Shown here: in pieces, positions 58,686-64,000 of the stretch
Numbering within the stretch: the first letter of the stretch is position 1
Layout of the letters: every line of letters starts with the position of its first letter
Assembly (NCBI RefSeq): GCF_016862935.1
Contig: NZ_BONX01000045.1
Span: 62,001 to 126,000 of the forward strand
DNA: 64,000 nucleotides
Source of the DNA: Plantactinospora mayteni
GTDB lineage: Bacteria > Actinomycetota > Actinomycetes > Mycobacteriales > Micromonosporaceae
Direction of reading: 5' to 3'
Made by a program: the position numbers and the translations under genes
Notes under the pieces: generated by a model
Database searches by the model: none
What the model saw: the letters and a program-made list of their open reading frames with translations, nothing else
Told to the model about the DNA's origin: nothing

Positions 58686-61685
58686 TTGAGCCTGCGATTC
58701 CAGCTACTCGGCCCGCTCCGGATCACCGCTGCCCGGCCTGTGCCGGTCGGCCCGCAGAAGCAGCGGGCGATGCTGGCCATCCTGTTGCTGTCGGCCAACG
58801 AGCGGGTGTCGCTGGACCGCCTCGTCGGCGAGCTGTGGGACCAGCCGCCACGCTCGGCGGTGGCGAACCTGCGCACCTACGCCAGCGGGCTGCGCCGGTT
58901 GCTGAGCGAGCTGGGCGGCGGACCCGACGGCGGCGACCGGTTGGCCGCCAGCGCCGCCGGATACCAGTTGCGGGTCGACCCGGACGAGCTTGACCTGCAC
59001 CGCTACCAGACCGCGGTCGAGCTGGGCCGCGCGGCTCTCGCCTGCGGTGACCACGCCACCGCCACCGCGCGGTTCCGGGCAGCCCTGGACCTGTGGCAGG
59101 GCCGACCGGCCGAAGACGTACGCCCGGGACCGGAACTGGCCGCCCGGATCACCCTGCTGGAGGAGCAGCACCTGGCGCTGGTCGAGGACATGATCCAGGT
59201 ACGCCTCGCGCGCGGCGAGCACGCCTCGGTGACCGGCGAGCTGCGGCTGTTGATCACCGCTCACCCGTACCGTGAGCGGCTGCGTCACCAGCTCATGCTG
59301 GCGCTGTACCGGTCCGGCGACGCACCGGCGGCCCTCTCGGCGTACGCGGAGACCCGCGCGGTCTTCGCCGACCAGCTCGGCCTCGAACCCGGAACGGAAC
59401 TGTCCCGGCTGCACCAGGCCATCCTGCGCCGGGCTCCCGAACTGTCCACACCCGACACCGCCGGGGAGTCCGTCGATCCGGCACCGGTCGCCAGGCGGCC
59501 CGACGACCGAACCGGCCCGGCCGAACCGCCCCGGCAGTTGCCGCCGAACCCAGCGGCGTTCGTCGGCCGGGTCGACGAGCTGCGTACCATCGAGCGGGCC
59601 TGCACCGCCGCGAACGGGCCACGGAGCGGTCCGTCGGTGGTCGTGTTGCACGGCCCGGGCGGGATGGGCAAGACCACCCTGGCGGTACGCGCCGCGCACC
59701 GGCTCGTGAGCCACTACCCCGACGGACAGCTCTACCTCGACCTACAGGGTGGGGCTCCCGGGATGCCTGGTCTCGACCCACTCTCGGCGCTTGGTCAGTT
59801 GCTGCGCGCACTCGGCGTGCCGGCCAGGGACGTGCCGCTCGAACTGGGCGAGGCGGCGGCGCGGTTCCGGTCGGAGACCGCCGCCCGGCGGCTGCTCATC
59901 GTCCTGGACGGCGCGACCGGGGCGCCGCAGATCAGGTCCCTGCTCCCGGCGGGCCGGGACTGTGCGGTCCTCGTCACCAGCCGCCGGCCGGTAGGCACCC
60001 TCGACGCGCTCCGGCTCCGGCTGGACCGGCTCAGCGACGCCGAAGCGCGCCAGCTCCTCGACACCCTCTGCGGCGACGGCCGGGTCGCGGTCGACACCGA
60101 CGCGACGGACCATCTGGTGACGCTCTGCGACGGGCACCCGCTGGCGCTGCGCATCGCCGGAGCCCGGCTCGCGGCCCGCCCCGACTGGTCCGTCGCGATA
60201 CTCGCCGGCCGGCTGGACAACGAGCGGGAGCGCCTCGACGAACTACGCGCGGACGACCTCGCCATCCGGTCCAGCTTCTGGAACACCTACCGCCAACTGC
60301 TCGACAGCGCCGATCCGGACGACCGTACGGCGGCAGCCGCCTTTCGGTCGCTGTCGCTGCTGCGGGTACCGGAGATGCCGTTGCCGCTCGCCGCGGTCAC
60401 GATCGGTGTCCCGCAACGGCGCGCCCTGACGCTGCTGGACCGGCTCACCGAGACGCACCTGCTGGACGCGATCGGGCCGGCCCGGTTCCGCTTCCACGAT
60501 CTGCTCCGGCTCTACGGCGCGGAGCTGGCCGAAGAGGCGGATCCGGCTGCCGAGAGCCAGCACGCGGTACGTCGCGGGCTCACCGCGTATCTGACCACGG
60601 TGCTGCGCGCCGGCCAACTGTTGCGCCCGCAGCGGGTGGTCGAACTCGCCACCGGGCCCACCGTCGTCGAGCTGGGCACACTCGACGACGCCGTACGCTG
60701 GGTCGACGGCGACCTGGCCGGGATCATCGCGGCGGCACGGCAGGCGTGCGACGCGGCACCGCAGCTCAGCCGGCTCTGCGTGGAGGCGATTCCGTCGGTG
60801 GCCGTGTGGTTGCAGAAGCGCAACCGTTGGGCGGAGGCCGATGCCCTGATCGCCGTCTGCGAGCAGGCGGCGACGCTCACCGAGGACGATGCCGCCCAGG
60901 CCACGGTGCTGCCGTTGCGGGCGACGTTGCACTGGCGTACCGGATCGCCGGAGGCGGCATGCGGCGCGTTGAAGGCGGCGCTGGGGCTGTGGCGCCGGCT
61001 GGGTGATCGCGAGGGTGAGGGGCGGGCACTTCAGAACCTCGGCTGGTTCCACCACCGTACGGGGTCCCCTCGTCGGGCGGCGGGACTCGTCCGCGCGGCG
61101 GTCGAACTCCTCGCCGACGCGAAGCCGGTGTGGCTGGCGATGGCACTGCACAATCTGGCCGAGATCGAGTTCGAGTTGGGCAACTTCACGGCCGCGGGCG
61201 AACACCTCACCCGCTGCCTGGCGATGCGGCGCGACCACGACGACGCCGTCGGCGAGGCGATCACACTGGTCGCGCTCGGCCGGACGCAGAGCCAACTCGG
61301 GCGGCACCTGGACGCGCTGACGGCACTCACCGCCGGGCTGCGGCTGTGCCGGCGGACCGGCAACCAGGAGGACGAGTGGGAGGCGCTGCTCAGCCGCTCG
61401 GAGGTGCACCTCCGGATCGGCGACGTGGCGCTGGCCCAGCAGGACGGCGCGGAGGCGCTGACCCTGGCCCGGGCGGCCGGCCACCGGTACGGCGAGGCGG
61501 CGGCGCTCCGCCAGCTCGGCCGGGTACGCGAGCGTCGGGGCGAGCGCGCGGCGGCCGACGGGTACGCGCGGCGAGCCGACCAGATCTTCGCCGACCTGCC
61601 CGGCCAGCGGGACGGCGTACTCGAGACGTTCCTCGCCGGCGCGGATCAACCGATCGGTGTCGCTCCCGCCTCGGCCGGGGCATAA
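58686..61685 (+). CDS. SARP-family regulator (winged helix, BTAD, NB-ARC, TPR)
   Basis: A 999-residue AfsR-like activator. The winged-helix DNA-binding domain (1-90, FQLLGPLRI...RVSLDRLVGELWDQPPRSAVANLRTYASGLRR in pieces) is followed by BTAD (about 97-245), an NB-ARC ATPase with Walker A GPGGMGKT (about 322-330), and C-terminal TPRs. The start is TTG at 58686, supported by GAGG four bases upstream and the SARP N-terminus beginning at once. It is divergent from the Cys-rich peptide gene, so it is the likely pathway activator. The 3' end overlaps the convergent ABC gene by 40 bp. Confidence 0.93.
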   Translation: MSLRFQLLGPLRITAARPVPVGPQKQRAMLAILLLSANERVSLDRLVGELWDQPPRSAVANLRTYASGLRRLLSELGGGPDGGDRLAASAAGYQLRVDPDELDLHRYQTAVELGRAALACGDHATATARFRAALDLWQGRPAEDVRPGPELAARITLLEEQHLALVEDMIQVRLARGEHASVTGELRLLITAHPYRERLRHQLMLALYRSGDAPAALSAYAETRAVFADQLGLEPGTELSRLHQAILRRAPELSTPDTAGESVDPAPVARRPDDRTGPAEPPRQLPPNPAAFVGRVDELRTIERACTAANGPRSGPSVVVLHGPGGMGKTTLAVRAAHRLVSHYPDGQLYLDLQGGAPGMPGLDPLSALGQLLRALGVPARDVPLELGEAAARFRSETAARRLLIVLDGATGAPQIRSLLPAGRDCAVLVTSRRPVGTLDALRLRLDRLSDAEARQLLDTLCGDGRVAVDTDATDHLVTLCDGHPLALRIAGARLAARPDWSVAILAGRLDNERERLDELRADDLAIRSSFWNTYRQLLDSADPDDRTAAAAFRSLSLLRVPEMPLPLAAVTIGVPQRRALTLLDRLTETHLLDAIGPARFRFHDLLRLYGAELAEEADPAAESQHAVRRGLTAYLTTVLRAGQLLRPQRVVELATGPTVVELGTLDDAVRWVDGDLAGIIAAARQACDAAPQLSRLCVEAIPSVAVWLQKRNRWAEADALIAVCEQAATLTEDDAAQATVLPLRATLHWRTGSPEAACGALKAALGLWRRLGDREGEGRALQNLGWFHHRTGSPRRAAGLVRAAVELLADAKPVWLAMALHNLAEIEFELGNFTAAGEHLTRCLAMRRDHDDAVGEAITLVALGRTQSQLGRHLDALTALTAGLRLCRRTGNQEDEWEALLSRSEVHLRIGDVALAQQDGAEALTLARAAGHRYGEAAALRQLGRVRERRGERAAADGYARRADQIFADLPGQRDGVLETFLAGADQPIGVAPASAGA

Positions 61686-63484
61686 CCCTCGGCCTGCATC
61701 CGGAACAGCGAGGCGTACACGCCGTCGGCCGCCAGCAGTTCGTCGTGTCGGCCCGCCTCGATAACCCGCCCGCCGGAGAGCGCCACGATCAGGTCGGCGT
61801 CCCGCAGCGTACCCAGCCGGTGCGAGATCAGCACACTGGTCCGGCTGGCCCGGTAGTGGCGCAGCCGGAGCTGGATGTCCCGCTCGGCCTCGGCGTCCAG
61901 GCCGGCACTCGGCTCGTCCAGGATGAGCAGGTCCCGGGCCGCAGGCAGCACAGAACGGGCGATCGCCACCCGCTGCCACTGCCCGCCGGAGAGCAGTACG
62001 CCCGCGTCCGCCGGATCGCCGTCCAGCTCGAACACCCGGGACAGCATCGTCTGGTACCCCCGAGGCAGCGTCTCGATGGTCTCGTGGATGCCGGCCCGGC
62101 GGGCGGCGTCGGCGATCCGGGCGGCGTCCTCGGCGCGAACGTGGTCCGGGCCGGCCGGGTCGACGTCGCCGAGCCAGATGTTCTCCTCGGCCGTCAGGTC
62201 GTAGGTCATGTAGTCCTGGAACACCGCGCCGATCCGGGCCCGCAGCTCGGGCACGGACAGCTCGCGGAGGTCGACGCCGTCCCACAGGATCGCGCCCCGG
62301 GTCGGGTCGTAGAACCGGCAGAGCAGCTTGACCAGGGTGCTCTTGCCGGCGCCGTTGTGGCCGACCAGGGCCACCGCCTGTCCGGACGGAATGAACAGGT
62401 CCACGCCGCGCAGCACCCACGGGTGCTCCGGACCGTAGCGGAACCAGACGTCGCGGAACTCGATCCCCCGCTTCAGCTTGGGCACCGGTCGTGGGCGGGT
62501 CGGCTCCGGCAGGTCCGGTGGGGAGGTGACGATCTGCTCGTAGTGCCCGAGCAGCAGCATCGCCTGGTGGATGCCGGCAAGGTGGTCGATCAGGGTGGCC
62601 AGGCTGCTCTGCACCGCGGCGACGGCGGCGATGAAGATGGCCACGTCGCCCACCGTGAGCCCGCCGGATCGGGCGGTGGCGATGGCCCATACCAGGCCGC
62701 CGCCGGAGAGCGCCGCGCTGAGTATCGCGAGTAGCGCCTGGACGCGTACCTCCCGGCGCTCGTGGGCCCGGCGTGCGGCACTCGCCGTACCCAACTCGGC
62801 GAGCATCCGGCGGCGGAACAGCCCGCCCAGCCGCAGCAGACGGATCTCCTTGGCCGCGGACAAGCTGGTCAGCAGGCTGGCGTAGAACATCTCGCGCCGC
62901 TCCCCCGGCCCGATCTCCCACAGCAGGTTCGCCCGTCGCCGGCTCAGCCGCACCTCGGCCACCAGCGCCGGGATGCCACCGGCGGCGACCAGCACGGCCA
63001 TCACCGGGCTGATCACCACGAGGGCGCCGAGGAAGCCGGTCAGCAGCACCGCGCCCTGCACCAGGCCGACCAGACCGTCGACGCAGCGGCCGGGCCCGTC
63101 CCGCCCGGCCTGCTCGGCAAGCCGGAGCGTGTTCTGGAACGCCGGCTCCTCCAGCCGGCGCAGGCCGGGGAGGCGGTCGGTCGCCGCGTAAAGCTGGTCG
63201 AGCGCGACGACTGCGGACGAGCGGCCGAGGTCCGCCCGCAGATAGTTCGTCAGGTGCGGCACCAGGGCGAGGCCGACGGAGACCGCCGCCAGCCCGGTCG
63301 CCACCCCGAGGATCGCGCCGCCGGAGGCGTCCGCGACCCGGTCGAGGACGAGCTTGGTGAGCCAGGCCGCCAGCACCGGAAGCGCGCCCGCGATCGGCGC
63401 GAGCAGCACGTACGCCGCCAGGTTGGCACGCCCGGCCCGCCAGACCACCGCGACGGCCCGTGCGGTCCGGGCAATGCTGATCAT
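61646..63484 (-). CDS. ABC exporter, fused membrane and ATPase domains
   Basis: A 612-residue half-transporter of the lipid/peptide exporter type. The membrane domain (about 1-310) has five or six segments. The ATPase has Walker A GHNGAGKST, Q-loop FQDYMTYDLTAEENI, signature LSGGQWQRVAIARS and Walker B LLILDEPSAGLD with an H-loop SHR. There is no N-terminal C39 peptidase, so it would export an already cleaved or leader-bearing peptide. Its position at the end of the cluster makes the Cys-rich peptide a reasonable substrate. ATG at 63484. Confidence 0.93.
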   Translation of the reverse strand: MISIARTARAVAVVWRAGRANLAAYVLLAPIAGALPVLAAWLTKLVLDRVADASGGAILGVATGLAAVSVGLALVPHLTNYLRADLGRSSAVVALDQLYAATDRLPGLRRLEEPAFQNTLRLAEQAGRDGPGRCVDGLVGLVQGAVLLTGFLGALVVISPVMAVLVAAGGIPALVAEVRLSRRRANLLWEIGPGERREMFYASLLTSLSAAKEIRLLRLGGLFRRRMLAELGTASAARRAHERREVRVQALLAILSAALSGGGLVWAIATARSGGLTVGDVAIFIAAVAAVQSSLATLIDHLAGIHQAMLLLGHYEQIVTSPPDLPEPTRPRPVPKLKRGIEFRDVWFRYGPEHPWVLRGVDLFIPSGQAVALVGHNGAGKSTLVKLLCRFYDPTRGAILWDGVDLRELSVPELRARIGAVFQDYMTYDLTAEENIWLGDVDPAGPDHVRAEDAARIADAARRAGIHETIETLPRGYQTMLSRVFELDGDPADAGVLLSGGQWQRVAIARSVLPAARDLLILDEPSAGLDAEAERDIQLRLRHYRASRTSVLISHRLGTLRDADLIVALSGGRVIEAGRHDELLAADGVYASLFRMQAEGYAPAEAGATPIG

Positions 63485-63641
63485 GGCGCGAGGGTACGGA
63501 CGCCACCTCCAGGAGCAGCTACAGCGCGGGTACAGGTGGCGGTCGAGCCGTCGACCGGCCGGCCCCGACGACGGCTCGCGGCCGGCTGACTCGACGGCTC
63601 CGGCGGGCCGGCCCGACCATCTGGTGCCAAGGCTGTCCGGT

Positions 63642-64000
63642 TCACCGGGAGCCGGCCGGTTCGGCGAGCAGATCGGCGAGCAGATCGGCGACGGCGGATG
63701 CGGTCATCGGATGCGTGTGCAGCAGCAACGCCGCCTCGCTCGACCGCGCCCCGGCCGCAGGTGACCCGGCCGACTGCCAGCCGGTATCGCAGCCGAGCAG
63801 CTCGGCCACGGCGTCGCAGGTGGCCGGATGGTCACGAAGCAACCCGACAAGCGGCCCGGACGCTGACACCGGCAGGCCCCCCGCCCCGGCGTCCGGCACC
63901 GCCGAGGCGGGCCCGGTGGCGTCCGGTGACCACGGCGGCACCCAGGCGTCGAGCGCGGCGAGACCGGCCGGGAACGTCCGGCCCGCCTCCCGGACCAGCA
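63642..64000 (-). CDS. C-terminal fragment of an unknown protein
   Basis: The open frame reaches the window edge, giving about 118 residues of a C-terminus. It starts LVREAGRTFPAGLAALDAWVPPW at the edge and ends in LLADLLAEPAGSR. Two weakly similar segments (LVGLLRDHPATCDAVAELL and ALLLHTHPMTASAVADLL) suggest an internal helical repeat. No family is recognised. It is upstream of the ABC exporter on the same strand after 157 bp and might belong to the same unit. Confidence 0.5.
   Translation of the reverse strand, partial: LVREAGRTFPAGLAALDAWVPPWSPDATGPASAVPDAGAGGLPVSASGPLVGLLRDHPATCDAVAELLGCDTGWQSAGSPAAGARSSEAALLLHTHPMTASAVADLLADLLAEPAGSR

Overview
The window is very GC-rich, with third-position G/C bias, GTG and TTG starts behind purine-rich Shine-Dalgarno sites, and dense four-base stop/start overlaps. 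Large SARP and NB-ARC/TPR regulators, ECF sigma factors and TAT-exported proteins point to a filamentous actinomycete, most likely the Micromonosporaceae. That placement is inferred from style and gene content; no rRNA or marker gene is present. I saw no tRNA, CRISPR array, transposase or integrase.

Left part (1-11 kb): a partial anti-sigma factor and its ECF sigma factor, a secreted asparaginase, an HTH/NB-ARC/TPR regulator, a lipoprotein, an ArsR/AHSA1 pair with a VOC protein, an SMP-30-like protein and a NarL-type two-component system. At 11.2-19.2 kb lies a tightly coupled six-gene operon: a J-like membrane protein with two septum-formation-like outer domains, an FHA/winged-helix protein, a Ser/Thr kinase, a GrpE-like factor, an Hsp70 and a TPR/TM/OmpA-like protein. 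Together they look like a kinase-controlled Hsp70 machine tied to the cell envelope.

At 19.2-23.3 kb, on the minus strand, a guanidine-I (ykkC) riboswitch leads a ureohydrolase (probable guanidine hydrolase) and a complete ABC importer, so the unit reads as guanidine-induced uptake and hydrolysis. From 23.6 to 43 kb come a SARP-family regulator, an HTH/DUF4180 pair, an AbiEii-like protein, NhaA, an MmpS-like lipoprotein, a TAT-exported TIM-barrel protein, a DUF3800 protein, a small membrane-protein/HTH/reductase operon with a visible promoter, a P450 with its ferredoxin and a MacAB-like efflux operon.

At 43.6-51 kb a GT39-like membrane protein, an NRPS-like protein with the Pls-type membrane terminal region, and a diaminobutyrate-type aminotransferase suggest a cationic poly(amino acid) pathway. 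At 56.7-63.5 kb MauE-like and MauD-like thiol-redox proteins, an S26 signal peptidase, a 61-residue peptide with eight cysteines, a SARP regulator and an ABC exporter form a compact cluster that looks like production of a secreted disulfide-rich peptide.

Two repeat phenomena cross the window. A 92-bp imperfectly palindromic element occurs three times (2843, 37956, 43317). In addition, 15-30 bp tandem repeats extend the disordered ends of several unrelated proteins.
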